Source: an uncultured Prevotella sp. | Lineage (GTDB): Bacteria; Bacteroidota; Bacteroidia; Bacteroidales; Bacteroidaceae | NCBI GenBank assembly: GCA_900319905.1 | Contig: ONQB01000018.1 | Location: 19,312 to 83,311 of the forward strand | Length of the DNA: 64,000 nucleotides | Reading direction: 5' to 3' | Shown: positions 1 through 11,370 of the stretch, one piece after another | Layout of the letters: every line of letters begins with the position of its first letter | Position numbering within the stretch: the stretch's first letter is position 1 | Notes under the pieces: model-generated | The model's database searches: none | What the model was told of the DNA's origin: nothing | What the model saw: the letters and a program-made list of their open reading frames with translations, nothing else | Translations under genes and position numbers: made by a program

Positions 1-416
1 GATATCTCGTCGGGGAACTTATGGCTGGCGTCCTTCAGATTGACGCGGTCGAGGCACTCCATGGCCCGCCGGTCACGCTCGCGACTATTCATGTTGGAGA
101 ACATATCGAGCGGAAAACGTACATTCTCGAGCACCGTCATCGAGTCGAAGAGCGCGGCCCCTTGGAAGATCATACCCATCTCGCGTCGCATCATCACCTT
201 GTCGTGCTTGTTCATGGTGACGAAATTGCGGCCGTCGTAGAGCACCTCGCCCGTAGTAGGCGTGAGCAGTCCCACAAGGTTTTTCATGAGCACGGTCTTA
301 CCTGAACCGCTCTGACCGATGATGAGATTGGTGAGGCCCGTCTTGAACGTGGCGTTGATATCGTCGAGGACCGTCCGGTCCTCAAATGTCTTGGTAAGGT
401 GTTTGACTTCTATCAT
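1..416 (-). CDS. mlaF: MlaF-like ABC transporter ATPase (3' part outside window)
   Basis: ATP-binding subunit that would power the MlaE permease encoded just upstream, moving phospholipids between the inner and outer membranes. The visible N-terminal part (about 138 codons) begins [11 protein letters not shown] and has a Walker A motif GQSGSGKT and a Q-loop region (MIFQGAALFDSM). The window edge cuts the frame right before the expected signature motif (it ends KFPDEIS). The start ATG overlaps the mlaE stop as ATGA (416-413), so the two are translationally coupled. The assignment rests on pairing with the MlaE permease; alone the fragment could belong to another ABC family. Confidence 0.85.
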   Translation of the reverse strand, partial: MIEVKHLTKTFEDRTVLDDINATFKTGLTNLIIGQSGSGKTVLMKNLVGLLTPTTGEVLYDGRNFVTMNKHDKVMMRREMGMIFQGAALFDSMTVLENVRFPLDMFSNMNSRERDRRAMECLDRVNLKDASHKFPDEI

Positions 417-1171
417 GACAACAATTCCGTTAAGAACACATCTGAGAAGAGAATGAGCACGCTGGAGCAGACGACCGCGTTGGTTGATGCTGTGCCCACC
501 TCGACGGAGCCGCCTTCCACTGTGTAGCCGAAGTAGCTCGACACACTTGCGATGATGAATGCGAAGAACAGGCTCTTGATGATGCTCATCCACACGAACC
601 ACAGGTTGACGGCGTGGTGCATGCCCGCCGTGAGGTCCTCGGGCGACATCATGTGGCCGACGTAGGCCGTGGCGTAAGCGCCGATGATGCCCAGTGCCGA
701 CGAGAAGATGACGAGGAACGGCATGATGGTCACCAGACCGAGAATCTTCGGCAGGATGAGGTAGTTGGCCGAGTTGACACCCATGATATCGAGGGCGTCG
801 ATCTGTTGTGTGACGCGCATCGTGCCGAGCTCGGAGGCGATGTTGGAGCCCACCTTGCCCGCAAGGATCAGACACATGATTGACGAGGAGAACTCCAGAA
901 GCATGATCTCACGTGTGACATAGCCCGTCACCCACCGTGGCATCCAGGGACTCTGGATGTTGACCTTCATCTGAATGCAGATGACAGCACCGATGAAGAA
1001 GCTGATGAGCAGGACGATGCCGATGGAGTCGACACCGAGCTGCGACATCTCCTTGACGTAGCGTTTGGCGAACATGCGGAGCCGTTCCGGACGGGCGAAT
1101 GTGCGGCCCATGAGAATGATGTAGCTGCCAAACGTAGTGAGGTAGCGATGCAGTAACTTGATGATGAACAT
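413..1171 (-). CDS. mlaE: MlaE-family phospholipid ABC transporter permease
   Basis: Inner-membrane permease of the Mla-type lipid transport system, 252 residues from the chosen start. Several hydrophobic segments are visible, including [15 protein letters not shown] near the start and a run near the C-terminus. The [19 protein letters not shown] stretch is typical of this permease family. The frame stays open to 1207, but a TAnnTTTG promoter on this strand (1202-1195) puts transcription start inside that extension, so the Met at 1171 ([11 protein letters not shown]) is the better start. It is followed by the overlapping mlaF ATPase. Confidence 0.88.
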   Translation of the reverse strand: MFIIKLLHRYLTTFGSYIILMGRTFARPERLRMFAKRYVKEMSQLGVDSIGIVLLISFFIGAVICIQMKVNIQSPWMPRWVTGYVTREIMLLEFSSSIMCLILAGKVGSNIASELGTMRVTQQIDALDIMGVNSANYLILPKILGLVTIMPFLVIFSSALGIIGAYATAYVGHMMSPEDLTAGMHHAVNLWFVWMSIIKSLFFAFIIASVSSYFGYTVEGGSVEVGTASTNAVVCSSVLILFSDVFLTELLS

Positions 1172-1194
1172 GGTTCGATTCTTGTATTTGCTTG

Positions 1195-1202
1195 CAAAAG
1201 TA
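1195..1202 (-). promoter_or_regulatory. Putative -7 box for mlaE
   Basis: Reverse strand reads TACTTTTG, matching the Bacteroidota -7 consensus TAnnTTTG, about 24 bases before the chosen mlaE start. No clear -33 TTTG at 19-21 bp was found. Confidence 0.5.
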
Positions 1203-1276
1203 GCCAAAATTCATTTAAAAACTGCAATAACCTGCATAGTTTTTGGTTTTGGCAACGATATTAATTGTTTTTTTAG

Positions 1277-1284
1277 TAATTTTG
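1277..1284 (+). promoter_or_regulatory. Putative -7 box for lptB
   Basis: TAATTTTG matches TAnnTTTG and lies 41 bases before the lptB ATG. It implies the Met at 1326 is the true start and not the upstream in-frame ATG at 1158, which would lie before the transcript. Confidence 0.55.
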
Positions 1285-1325
1285 TGGCATTAAAGCAATC
1301 GCTAAAATCACAATACTGGCAGAAT

Positions 1326-2240
1326 ATGGCAGAACAAAACGATACGGGCAGCCTCCAGCCGCAGCAGGAGGCTAAGCCCGACCTGAGCGGAATGACGAAC
1401 GAGGAGATAGACGCATTGCTGCGTGTTAGGTTGAAGCATGATATGCTGCACACGCAGGGACTGGTGAAGCGCTACGGCCGCCGCACGGTGGCCGACCACG
1501 TGACGTTCAACGTGAGTCAGGGCGAGATCGTGGGACTGCTTGGCCCTAACGGTGCCGGAAAGACCACATCTTTTTACATGACCACGGGCCTCGTCATTCC
1601 CAATGAGGGACATGTGTATATTGACGACAAGGAGATCACCGATTTCCCTGTGTATAAGCGTGCCCGTGCCGGCATTGGCTACCTGCCTCAGGAGGCCAGC
1701 GTGTTCCGTAAGCTGTCGGTGGAGGACAATATCATGGCCGTGCTTGAGATGACGAAGCTCACCCACCAGCAGCAGTTGGACAAGTTGGAGAGCCTTATCG
1801 CAGAGTTCCGCTTGCAGAAGGTGCGCAAGAACAAGGGTGACCGTCTGTCGGGTGGTGAGCGCCGTCGTACGGAGATAGCCCGTTGCCTGGCCATCGACCC
1901 GAAGTTCATCATGCTCGACGAGCCATTTGCCGGTGTCGACCCTATTGCCGTGGAGGACATCCAGCATATCGTGTGGCGACTGAAGTACCGCAACATCGGT
2001 ATCCTCATCACCGACCATAACGTGCAGGAGACGCTGTCGATCACCGACCGTGCCTACCTGCTCTTTGAAGGACGTATCCTCTTTCAGGGACTGCCCGAGG
2101 AACTGGCCGCCAACAAGATCGTGCGTAAGAACTATCTCTCTGACAACTTCGTGTACCGTAAGTTCCAGAGCAATGAGGAAGACCGGAAGTTCGCCGATGA
2201 GTCGCGTCATGCACTGATGAAAGAGGCCGGACTGATCTGA
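1326..2240 (+). CDS. lptB: LptB, LPS export ABC transporter ATPase
   Basis: Cytoplasmic ATPase that drives extraction of lipopolysaccharide from the inner membrane through LptFG. Visible motifs are Walker [14 protein letters not shown], signature LSGGERRR and Walker [13 protein letters not shown], then the H-loop TDHN; the [11 protein letters not shown] stretch is characteristic of LptB. The protein is 304 residues, longer than the roughly 240 usual for the family, because of about 40 extra N-terminal residues ([13 protein letters not shown]...) rich in Q, E and D before the ATPase fold begins at LVKRYGRR. It is monocistronic as seen here and divergent from mlaE. Confidence 0.92.
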   Translation: MAEQNDTGSLQPQQEAKPDLSGMTNEEIDALLRVRLKHDMLHTQGLVKRYGRRTVADHVTFNVSQGEIVGLLGPNGAGKTTSFYMTTGLVIPNEGHVYIDDKEITDFPVYKRARAGIGYLPQEASVFRKLSVEDNIMAVLEMTKLTHQQQLDKLESLIAEFRLQKVRKNKGDRLSGGERRRTEIARCLAIDPKFIMLDEPFAGVDPIAVEDIQHIVWRLKYRNIGILITDHNVQETLSITDRAYLLFEGRILFQGLPEELAANKIVRKNYLSDNFVYRKFQSNEEDRKFADESRHALMKEAGLI

Positions 2241-2380
2241 TGCGACCGACACAGGCGTGTCACGGAGAGACCCGACCGGCGACAGGCAATTGCGGGAAGA
2301 CGGTCGGAGAAATAGAACCCTTGCCTTGAGAAAACGGAAAAATAGTTGCCGTTTTATTAGGTAAATTGGTTAATTATCAG

Positions 2381-2388
2381 TAATTTTG
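2381..2388 (+). promoter_or_regulatory. Putative -7 box for tig
   Basis: TAATTTTG, a match to TAnnTTTG, 70 bases before the trigger factor ATG, in an AT-rich stretch. Confidence 0.5.
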
Positions 2389-2458
2389 CATCTCGGTTTT
2401 TATCCACCTCATACTGACACGTTGACAGAAATAACATACAAAATAAGAACAATACAAG

Positions 2459-3817
2459 ATGAAAGTATCATTTGAGAATCCCGATAAGATCAATGGTCTG
2501 CTGACCATCACGGTCGAGGAGGATGACTACAAGAACGACGTAGAGAAGGAGTTGAAGAACTACCGCAAGCGTGCCAATGTGCCTGGCTTCCGTCCCGGCA
2601 TGGCACCGATGGGTCTCATCAAGCGCCAGTTTGGCAGTGCTGTGAAGATGGATGCCATCAACAAGGTGGTTGGTAATGAAATCAACAAGTATCTCACTGA
2701 CAACAAGATCAACATGCTGGGTCAGCCTATGGCTTCCGACAAGCAGGAGCCTCAGGATTTGGAGAAGGCTGCTCCCTATACGTTTATGTTCGACATCGCT
2801 GTCGCTCCTGAGTTTGATCTCACACTCGACAACAACGACAACATCGACTACTACGACATCACTGTTGACGACAAGCTCGTCGACAACCAGGTGAAGTCTC
2901 TCCAGGGCCGCTTCGGCAAGTATGGTCCGGGCGAGGAGTATAAGGAAGGCGACGTGCTGAAGGGTGACCTTCGCGAGCTCGATGAGAACGGCAACACCAA
3001 GGAGGGTGGCCTGACTGTTGAGGGCGCTTCCATCATGCCCCAGTATCTGAAGAACGATGACCAGAAGAAGCTCTTCGAGGGTGCCAAGCCCGGTGACATC
3101 ATCACCTTCAATCCTTACAAAGCTTACGATGGCGGCGCTGAGGTTGCTACTCTGCTGAAAGTGGACCGTGAGAAGAAGGACGAGTACCAAGGTGATTTCA
3201 GCTATCAGATTACAGAGATTCAGCACTTCGAGGAGCACGCTGTCGACCAGGAGCTCTTCGACCAGGTGTATGGCAAGGATGCCGTGAAGGATGAGAAGGA
3301 ATTCCGCGAGCGCATCGCCAAGGACATTAAGGAGCAGCTCACCACCGACGAGGACTATAAGTTCCTGCAGGATCTTCGCGCCTACGCTGAGAATAAGGTG
3401 GGTCAGCTCACCTATCCCGACACGCTGCTCAAGCGTATCATGAAGGAGAGCAACAAGGACAAGGACGACGAGTTCATCAATAAGAACTACGACGCAAGCA
3501 TCAAGGAACTGACCTGGAGTCTGATCCGCGGCAAGCTTGCTGAGCAGGAGGGTGTGAAGGTTGACGACAACGACGTGAAGAACGTGGCCCGTGAAGTAGC
3601 CCGTGCACAGTTCGCACAGTACGGCATGGCCAATATGGGCGATGAGTATGTCAACAACTACGCCGATGAGCTGCTGAAGCAGAAAGGTACCGCTGAGCAG
3701 TTTGCTGAGCGTGCCGTCGATCTCAAGATCGTCAGTGCCCTGAAGGGCAAGGTGACCTTGAATCACAAGGAGATTTCTCTCGATGACTTCAATAAGATGT
3801 TGACCGAGCAGAAGTAA
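2459..3817 (+). CDS. tig: Trigger factor, ribosome-associated chaperone
   Basis: Binds the ribosomal exit tunnel and shields nascent chains. The N-terminal ribosome-binding signature appears as NVPGFRPGMAP (GFRxGxxP) around residue 40-50. The middle region is poorly conserved and a clear FKBP isomerase active site is not obvious, as is common in Bacteroidota; the C-terminal half is the charged helical arm domain. At 452 residues the length is normal. It sits upstream of clpP and clpX in the widely conserved tig-clpP-clpX order, but a terminator and a separate promoter lie between tig and clpP, so they are probably separate transcripts. Confidence 0.93.
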   Translation: MKVSFENPDKINGLLTITVEEDDYKNDVEKELKNYRKRANVPGFRPGMAPMGLIKRQFGSAVKMDAINKVVGNEINKYLTDNKINMLGQPMASDKQEPQDLEKAAPYTFMFDIAVAPEFDLTLDNNDNIDYYDITVDDKLVDNQVKSLQGRFGKYGPGEEYKEGDVLKGDLRELDENGNTKEGGLTVEGASIMPQYLKNDDQKKLFEGAKPGDIITFNPYKAYDGGAEVATLLKVDREKKDEYQGDFSYQITEIQHFEEHAVDQELFDQVYGKDAVKDEKEFRERIAKDIKEQLTTDEDYKFLQDLRAYAENKVGQLTYPDTLLKRIMKESNKDKDDEFINKNYDASIKELTWSLIRGKLAEQEGVKVDDNDVKNVAREVARAQFAQYGMANMGDEYVNNYADELLKQKGTAEQFAERAVDLKIVSALKGKVTLNHKEISLDDFNKMLTEQK

Positions 3818-3860
3818 GTCTTATAACTGACTCTCTGAAACACAAAACAAGAAACCGGAC

Positions 3861-3890
3861 GCGGGCATCCTTTGCGGGTGCCCGCTTTTT
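3861..3890 (+). terminator. Rho-independent terminator after tig
   Basis: GCGGGCA (3861-3867) pairs with TGCCCGC (3879-3885), followed at once by TTTTT. Confidence 0.88.
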
Positions 3891-3904
3891 GTGTGCTATG
3901 GTCT

Positions 3905-3973
3905 CTATTATAGTTTCTATAGTCTCTATAGTCTCTATAGTCTCTATAGTTTCTATAGCTTCTATAGTTATAG
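3905..3973 (+). repeat. 9-bp tandem repeat between tig and clpP
   Basis: About seven head-to-tail units of roughly TCTCTATAG with single-base variants (TTTCTATAG, CTTCTATAG), beginning right after the tig terminator. The unit contains the palindromic core CTATAG. The rest of the 3818-4229 gap holds the terminator, a purine-rich stretch and the clpP promoter. Confidence 0.85.
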
Positions 3974-4091
3974 GGAGGGAGGAACAAGACATAGGCGAGA
4001 AGAAAGAAGTTGGGACTGGGTTGTTCATCAACTAAATAACATCCATGAAAAAAAATATGCGAGAAATATTTCCTTTTCCATATTTTTTAGC

Positions 4092-4099
4092 TATCTTTG
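4092..4099 (+). promoter_or_regulatory. Putative -7 box for clpPX
   Basis: TATCTTTG matches TAnnTTTG, 130 bases before the chosen clpP start, giving a leader of about 120 nt that includes a short inverted sequence (AAGTGATGGTTCACTT). Confidence 0.6.
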
Positions 4100-4229
4100 T
4101 AGAATAAAGGCAGAAAAAGGCAGCCCGCCGACCGATTGTTGGCACGGTCTTTGTCACAAGACACGACATTTAAGTGATGGTTCACTTAAGCAAAGTCTTA
4201 TCAATGTCAAAAAGAAAAGAAGGAAAATT

Positions 4230-4922
4230 ATGAACAACGATTTTAGAAAGTTTGCTACCAACAAGCTTGGGATGAACGGTCTGGTGCTGGACGATGTAGT
4301 GAAGGCACAGCAGCAATATCTCAATCCTTATATTCTTGAGGAGCGTCAGTTGAATGTCACTCAGATGGATGTGTTCTCACGTCTGATGATGGACCGTATC
4401 ATCTTTTTGGGCACAGAGATTGACGACTATACCGCCAACACGTTGCAGGCGCAGTTGCTTTATCTGGACTCCGTTGACAATGCGAAGGACATCTCTATCT
4501 ATGTCAACTCTCCTGGTGGCAGTGTGACGGCCGGCTTGGGCATCTACGATACGATGCAGTTCATCTCGTCGGATGTGGCTACAATCTGCACCGGCATGGC
4601 AGCCTCGATGGCCGCCGTACTTCTGGTGGCCGGTCAGGAGGGCAAGCGCTCGGCGCTGCCTCACAGCCGTGTGATGATTCACCAGCCATTAGGAGGCGTG
4701 CAGGGACAGGCTTCGGATATTGAGATTGAGGCCCGTGAGATTCAGAAGTTCAAGAAAGAACTTTACACCATCATCTCCAACCACTCCCATCAGCCTTATG
4801 AGAAGGTGTGGAAGGACTCCGACCGTAACTACTGGATGACCGCCGAGGAGGCCAAGGAGTATGGTATGATTGATAATGTATTAATGAGGAAGAAGAGTAA
4901 TGCCGAAGAAGAAAGTTTGTAG
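4230..4922 (+). CDS. clpP: ClpP, ATP-dependent Clp protease proteolytic subunit
   Basis: Serine protease that forms the tetradecameric chamber serving ClpX. The catalytic Ser lies in [11 protein letters not shown] and the catalytic His in [11 protein letters not shown]; the oligomer-contact motif [17 protein letters not shown] is also visible. I chose the ATG at 4230 ([12 protein letters not shown]), preceded by a purine-rich AAGAAGGAAAA, giving 230 residues, slightly longer than the usual 195-205. The reading frame is open upstream to 3891, but that part crosses the tandem repeat and promoter. The last 23 bases overlap the start of clpX. Confidence 0.95.
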   Translation: MNNDFRKFATNKLGMNGLVLDDVVKAQQQYLNPYILEERQLNVTQMDVFSRLMMDRIIFLGTEIDDYTANTLQAQLLYLDSVDNAKDISIYVNSPGGSVTAGLGIYDTMQFISSDVATICTGMAASMAAVLLVAGQEGKRSALPHSRVMIHQPLGGVQGQASDIEIEAREIQKFKKELYTIISNHSHQPYEKVWKDSDRNYWMTAEEAKEYGMIDNVLMRKKSNAEEESL

Positions 4923-6141
4923 TTTCTGTGGTAGGCCCGAAGACCAGGTGAAACTGCTCATCACCGGTCTGAACGGCTATATCTGTGAGGACTGTGTGCA
5001 GCAGGCCTATCGTATTGTGCAGCAGACGGGTGTGCTGGGCAACCAGACGCATGCTGACGATACGCCGTACCGTCCTGTGAAGAAAGTGCCGAAACCGAAG
5101 GAGATCAAGGATTACCTTGACGAGTATGTCATTGGTCAGGATGAGGCGAAGCGCAATCTCGCGGTGGCCGTGTATAACCACTACAAGCGTCTTCAGCAGC
5201 CTGCCGACAACGACGGTGTGGAGATAGAGAAGAGCAATATCATCATGGTAGGCTCGACGGGTACCGGCAAGACCTTGCTGGCCCGTACCATTGCCAAGTT
5301 GCTCGATGTGCCTTTCACTATTGTCGACGCCACGGTGTTTACCGAGGCCGGCTATGTGGGTGAGGATGTTGAGAGCATCTTGAGCCGTCTGTTGCAGGTA
5401 GCCAACTACAATGTGGCAGCAGCTGAGCGCGGCATCGTCTTCATCGACGAGATCGACAAGGTGGCCCGCAAGTCGGACAACCCTTCCATCACGCGTGACG
5501 TGAGCGGTGAGGGTGTGCAGCAAGCCATGCTCAAGCTCCTTGAAGGTACAATGGTCAACGTGCCGCCACAGGGTGGCCGTAAACATCCCGATCAGGAGTA
5601 TATCCATGTCAACACGAAGAACATCCTGTTTATCTGCGGTGGTGCCTTCGACGGCATCGAGCGGAAGATCGCACAGCGGTTGAACACCCATGTGGTGGGC
5701 TACAACTCGGTGGAGAACACTCGCCATATCGACAAGGGCGACCTGATGAAGTACATCGTGCCTCAGGACCTGAAGTCGTTTGGCCTGATTCCCGAGCTCA
5801 TCGGCCGTCTGCCTGTGCTCACCTATCTGACGCCGCTCGACCGTGCTGCCCTGCGTCGTATCCTTGTGGAGCCGAAGAATTCCATCGTCAAGCAGTATAC
5901 CAAGCTCTTCGCCATGGACGGCATTGCGCTGACGTTCAATGAGGACACCCTCGACTACATCGTTGACCGTGCCGTGGAGTACAAGCTCGGAGCCCGTGGC
6001 CTGCGCTCCATCGTGGAGGCCGTGATGATGGATGCCATGTTCGAGATCCCTTCCAAACGCATCAAGAAGTTTGAGGTGACACTCGACTATGCCAAGCAGC
6101 AGTTGAACAAGGCTCATCTGCAGAAACTGGCTTCGGCATAG
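4900..6141 (+). CDS. clpX: ClpX, AAA+ unfoldase of the Clp protease
   Basis: Unfolds substrates and feeds them into ClpP. An N-terminal zinc-binding domain is visible with CSFC and CEDC pairs in the first 35 residues. Then follow the AAA+ core with Walker A GSTGTGKT, Walker [11 protein letters not shown], and the sensor and small C-terminal domain; the length of 413 residues is standard. Its start codon lies inside the last codons of clpP, so the two are translationally coupled. Confidence 0.96.
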   Translation: MPKKKVCSFCGRPEDQVKLLITGLNGYICEDCVQQAYRIVQQTGVLGNQTHADDTPYRPVKKVPKPKEIKDYLDEYVIGQDEAKRNLAVAVYNHYKRLQQPADNDGVEIEKSNIIMVGSTGTGKTLLARTIAKLLDVPFTIVDATVFTEAGYVGEDVESILSRLLQVANYNVAAAERGIVFIDEIDKVARKSDNPSITRDVSGEGVQQAMLKLLEGTMVNVPPQGGRKHPDQEYIHVNTKNILFICGGAFDGIERKIAQRLNTHVVGYNSVENTRHIDKGDLMKYIVPQDLKSFGLIPELIGRLPVLTYLTPLDRAALRRILVEPKNSIVKQYTKLFAMDGIALTFNEDTLDYIVDRAVEYKLGARGLRSIVEAVMMDAMFEIPSKRIKKFEVTLDYAKQQLNKAHLQKLASA

Positions 6142-6284
6142 AAGAAAGCTACTATAAGAAGTGAGGCGACGCCCCACACATAAACAGACCACATAGCAAT
6201 GCCTCCTTTTGCCACATATATACAATCAGGGCATTGCCTGTGCCGTCTGTGTTTACACAACCATGAATTTATAACCTTATTATA

Positions 6285-8510
6285 ATGACAGGGAGAGACT
6301 TTACAGCCGCATTGAAGCATTATTTTGGCTTCGACAAGTTCAAAGGTGACCAGGAGGCCATCATCCGCAACCTTATGGCAGGCAATGATACTTTTGTACT
6401 TATGCCTACTGGAGGAGGCAAGAGCTTGTGTTATCAGTTGCCCTCTCTGCTCATGGACGGCACAGCCATCGTGGTGTCACCGCTCATCGCGTTGATGAAA
6501 AACCAGGTGGACGTGATCAACGGCCTGAGTGAGGTGGACTGCCTGGCCCATTACCTCAACTCGACGCTCAACCGCTCGGCCATCAACCAGGTGGAGCGCG
6601 ACGTCAAGCAGGGACGTACGAAGTTGTTGTACGTCGCGCCGGAGTCGCTCAACAAACCCGACAACCTGCCGTTCTTCCAATCGTTTAAGATCTCTTTTAT
6701 CGCCATCGACGAGGCCCATTGTATCTCCGAGTGGGGCCATGACTTCCGTCCGGAGTACCGTAACATTCGTGCCACGCTCGACAGCATCGCCGCAGCCCGC
6801 CAGGAGAAGCGCATGCCGATTATTGCGCTCACGGCGACGGCCACCGACAAGGTGCGCATCGACATCAAGCGCAACCTTGGCATCCCCGATGCCAAGGAGT
6901 TTAAGAGCTCGTTCAACCGTCCGAACCTCTACTACGAGGTGCGGCAGAAACAGAGCGATGAAGATACCGACAACCAGATTATCCGTTTCCTCAACCAGCA
7001 TAAGGGCAAGAGCGGCATTATCTACTGCCTCTCACGCAAGAAGGTGGAGGAACTGTCGGCGAAGCTGAGGCTTAACGGCTTCAGGGCCGCGCCTTATCAT
7101 GCAGGTCTCGACACCGAGGTGCGTACGCAGACGCAAGATGACTTCCTCAAGGAGAACATCGACATCATCGTGGCTACCATCGCCTTCGGCATGGGAATTG
7201 ACAAACCCGATGTGCGTTTCGTCATCCACTACGACATCCCCAAGAGCCTGGAGGGCTACTATCAGGAGACCGGCCGTGCCGGACGCGACGGCGGGGAAGG
7301 CATCTGCCTGGCCTTCTACTCACCTAAGGATCTGAAGAAACTGGAGAAGTTTATGGAGAACAAGGGTGAGGCTGAGAAGGAGATCGGCCGACAGCTGCTG
7401 CAGGAGACCAAGGCGTATGCCGAGTCGAACGTGTGCCGCCGTAAGATGCTGCTCCATTACTTCGGCGAGGACTACGCGCCCGACAACTGTCATAACTGCG
7501 ACAACTGCAAGCATCCTAAGAAATATATTGAAGCCTCTGATGCCCTCGTCTGCGTGCTGTCAGCCATTCAGGCGGTGAAGGAAGGCTTCGACCAACAGTA
7601 TATCATCGACTTTGTGCGCGGCCGTGCCACCGACAACATCGTACGCCACAACCACAACAAGCTCGAGGAGTTTGGCAATGGCAAGGCCATCAACAACGAC
7701 AACTCCAATATATGGAATCCGGTGATCCGTCAGGCTATGATTGCCGGTTTCATCCGTAAGGACATTGAGCATTATGGCCTGTTGAAGCTGACCGCCGCCG
7801 GTAAGTTCTATCTCAAGGACCCGAAGCCTTTCTCCGTCGTGCCCGACCGTGAGTTTGTCGACACCGACGAGGGTGGGGAAGGAGGCACGAGCGCACTCGA
7901 CGAGAACCTGCACAAGCAGCTCGTCGGCCTGCGTAAGGACGTGGCCCGTAAGCACAACCTGCCGCCTTATGTCATCTTCCAGGATATCTCGCTCACGCAG
8001 ATGGCCACCAGCTATCCGCAGACCCTCGAGGAACTGCAGCAGATACAGGGCGTGGGACATGGCAAGGCCCTGAAGTTCGGCAAGCCGTTTGTGGAGTTCA
8101 TCAAGAAATATTGTGAGGAGAATAACATCCAGCGGGCCGACATGATGCGTGTCATCACCATCCCCAACCGGTCGAAGCGGAAGCTGAAGATCATTGAGCT
8201 CATCGACAAGCGCATCCCGCTTGAGGACATCGCACAGGCGCAGGGCATCGGCTACGACGATCTGCTTGACGACATCGAGAGCATCGTCAACAGTGGCATG
8301 AAGGTCAATATCGACTATTACATCAACGATGACAGCGTGATGGATCCCGATGAGGTGCAGGACATCCTCGACTATTACCGTGAGAGCGATACCGATGACA
8401 TCGATAAGGCCATGGACACCGTTGACATCTATGATGACGAGGACGGTCTCACGGCCGAGGAGAAAGCACGGTTGGTGCTCATCAAGTTCCTGTCGGAGGA
8501 AGGCAACTAA
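6285..8510 (+). CDS. recQ: RecQ family ATP-dependent DNA helicase
   Basis: 3'-5' DNA helicase for recombination and repair. Motifs in order: Walker A MPTGGGKSLCYQLP (around residue 40), DEAH box IDEAHCISEWGHDFRPEY, the helicase C domain ending in YYQETGRAGRDG, the RecQ zinc-binding cysteines (CRRKMLLHYFG then CHNCDNC), a winged-helix region and an HRDC domain (LRKDVARKHNLPPYVIF). The protein is 741 residues, with an acidic D/E-rich extension of about 100 residues after the HRDC domain. It stands alone; the 143-base gap before it shows an 8-bp inverted repeat (GCAATGCC...GGCATTGC). Confidence 0.94.
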   Translation: MTGRDFTAALKHYFGFDKFKGDQEAIIRNLMAGNDTFVLMPTGGGKSLCYQLPSLLMDGTAIVVSPLIALMKNQVDVINGLSEVDCLAHYLNSTLNRSAINQVERDVKQGRTKLLYVAPESLNKPDNLPFFQSFKISFIAIDEAHCISEWGHDFRPEYRNIRATLDSIAAARQEKRMPIIALTATATDKVRIDIKRNLGIPDAKEFKSSFNRPNLYYEVRQKQSDEDTDNQIIRFLNQHKGKSGIIYCLSRKKVEELSAKLRLNGFRAAPYHAGLDTEVRTQTQDDFLKENIDIIVATIAFGMGIDKPDVRFVIHYDIPKSLEGYYQETGRAGRDGGEGICLAFYSPKDLKKLEKFMENKGEAEKEIGRQLLQETKAYAESNVCRRKMLLHYFGEDYAPDNCHNCDNCKHPKKYIEASDALVCVLSAIQAVKEGFDQQYIIDFVRGRATDNIVRHNHNKLEEFGNGKAINNDNSNIWNPVIRQAMIAGFIRKDIEHYGLLKLTAAGKFYLKDPKPFSVVPDREFVDTDEGGEGGTSALDENLHKQLVGLRKDVARKHNLPPYVIFQDISLTQMATSYPQTLEELQQIQGVGHGKALKFGKPFVEFIKKYCEENNIQRADMMRVITIPNRSKRKLKIIELIDKRIPLEDIAQAQGIGYDDLLDDIESIVNSGMKVNIDYYINDDSVMDPDEVQDILDYYRESDTDDIDKAMDTVDIYDDEDGLTAEEKARLVLIKFLSEEGN

Positions 8511-8599
8511 GAGTCGGCACCAGGAGCCTGGAAACTATTCAAAATCTTTATTGTTGTAGGATATAGAACCCTCTTGGGGGGTTGGCAAATGTCCGGCTT

Positions 8600-8705
8600 C
8601 CTCAAATGACTGGACTTCTGAACTTCCGGACTTCTGAACTTCTCAAATCCCCGCCTCCTCAAATGACTGGACTTCTGAACTTCCGGACTTCTGAACTTCT
8701 CAAAT
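8600..8705. repeat. Two 49-base direct repeats built from GGACTTCTGAACTTCC
   Basis: Copies at 8600-8648 and 8657-8705 appear identical (CCTCAAATGACTGG... to ...CTTCTCAAAT), 57 bases apart. The core motif GGACTTCTGAACTTCC recurs in palindromic form near 18.3 and 63.3 kb. Confidence 0.9.
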
Positions 8706-9015
8706 TATAGAACCCCCAAGGGGGTTCCGGTATCATAGCGAGGGGAAGAGGTGAGCGAAGCGAGCCTCTTCCCCTCGTGGCATGATGGGGATTGATTAAA
8801 TCGCTACCCCCTTGGGGGTTGCGGCAATGTTAGGTTTCCATGTTTCATGATAATGTCTCACGGATGCGCCCTATTTAACATTACCGCAACCCCACAAGGG
8901 GGTAGCGATTTATTGTATGCGTCATGTTACAAGGTTCGAGGGGAATCGCCTCATTCGCTGTCGCTCATTCGCTCATCCCCTCGCTATGTTGCCGGAACCC
9001 CCAAGGGGGTTCTGT
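8706..9015. repeat. Large inverted repeat with nested hairpins
   Basis: The left arm (8706-8831) and right arm (8878-9015) are imperfect reverse complements. Each carries GAACCCCCAAGGGGGTTC or its inverse at the outer end, ATAGCGAGGGG plus an inner hairpin, and TCGCTACCCCCTTG...GGTTGCGG at the inner end. In the left arm GAGGGGAAGAGG pairs with CCTCTTCCCCTC. Confidence 0.8.
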
Positions 9016-9297
9016 TCAATGACCGGCCCCTGCATGTAAAAATATGTCGAACATTTTTTGTGGGCCTCCACAAGACCGGCCCCTGCATGCGGCAGACTTG
9101 GCTATACGTAATTGTTAGCATGCTAAACTTGGATTATAAATATATTATATTCTGTTATTTTCTTGATATCACACGAAGTAGGTAGGAGAATAATGCTTTG
9201 AATATATTTTACAATATGCCTTCTTGAATTTAACACTTTGTTGCGCCAAAAAGAGGCTAAAATCGAGTCGAAACCAACCCCAAAACACGACGCTATC

Positions 9298-9429
9298 GCT
9301 CTATCGGCGTAATGCCGTTGCCTTTTCGGCGACATGCCATTGGCTTTTCAGCGTAGGGACGGCGTTTTTTCGGCGATATTCCGACCCCTTTTCGGCGATA
9401 TTCCGACCCCTTTTCGGCGATATGTCGAA
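9298..9429. repeat. 22-bp-period TTCGGCGA array A
   Basis: Six head-to-tail units of 22 bases with core TTTTCGGCGATATTCCGAC. The best-conserved are 9364-9385 and 9386-9407; flanking units are degenerate. Related arrays lie at 49570 and 63579. Confidence 0.85.
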
Positions 9430-9828
9430 GGATAAACGAACGCATTGCCAGTCATTAACTTAGTAACTGGTTAATTACCAATATGCTGCCAAAATGTTCA
9501 TTAATCGGCATATTTCGAGCCAATGACCGTCTTGTTGATTTGATAGCGCTTCTCAGAGCCCTTTTAACATAAATAATTTTGACATTGCCTTTTGGCAGCT
9601 ATTCACCGAATGGCAGACTGTATACATTCATGCTCTCAGCCATTATTCTTTCTTTTCAACGAATGAAACGAATTTATCGAATTTGCCTTCGGACAATGGC
9701 ACTGCGGATAATGTCCGTGGAGGAGCAAGATGCTGGTGGCAGTATAGCTGATAGTTACTTTGCTTGAATACTTTGTTAAAAAAGTATTTATCTGTTGTAT
9801 GAATCAGCGCTATATGAAAATTTATTGC

Positions 9829-9836
9829 TAAATTTG
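9829..9836 (+). promoter_or_regulatory. Putative -7 box for the guaB operon
   Basis: TAAATTTG, matching TAnnTTTG, 38 bases before the guaB ATG. Confidence 0.6.
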
Positions 9837-9861
9837 CACGCAATAAATTTCTAAATTCTAA

Positions 9862-11358
<1,497 letters not shown>

Positions 11359-11370
11359 ACAGCGGCAGAC

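Noticed and set aside
8847-9185. 112-codon open frame in the recQ-guaB gap
   Set aside because: It runs through the inverted repeat and 16-base direct repeat and has no promoter or family features.
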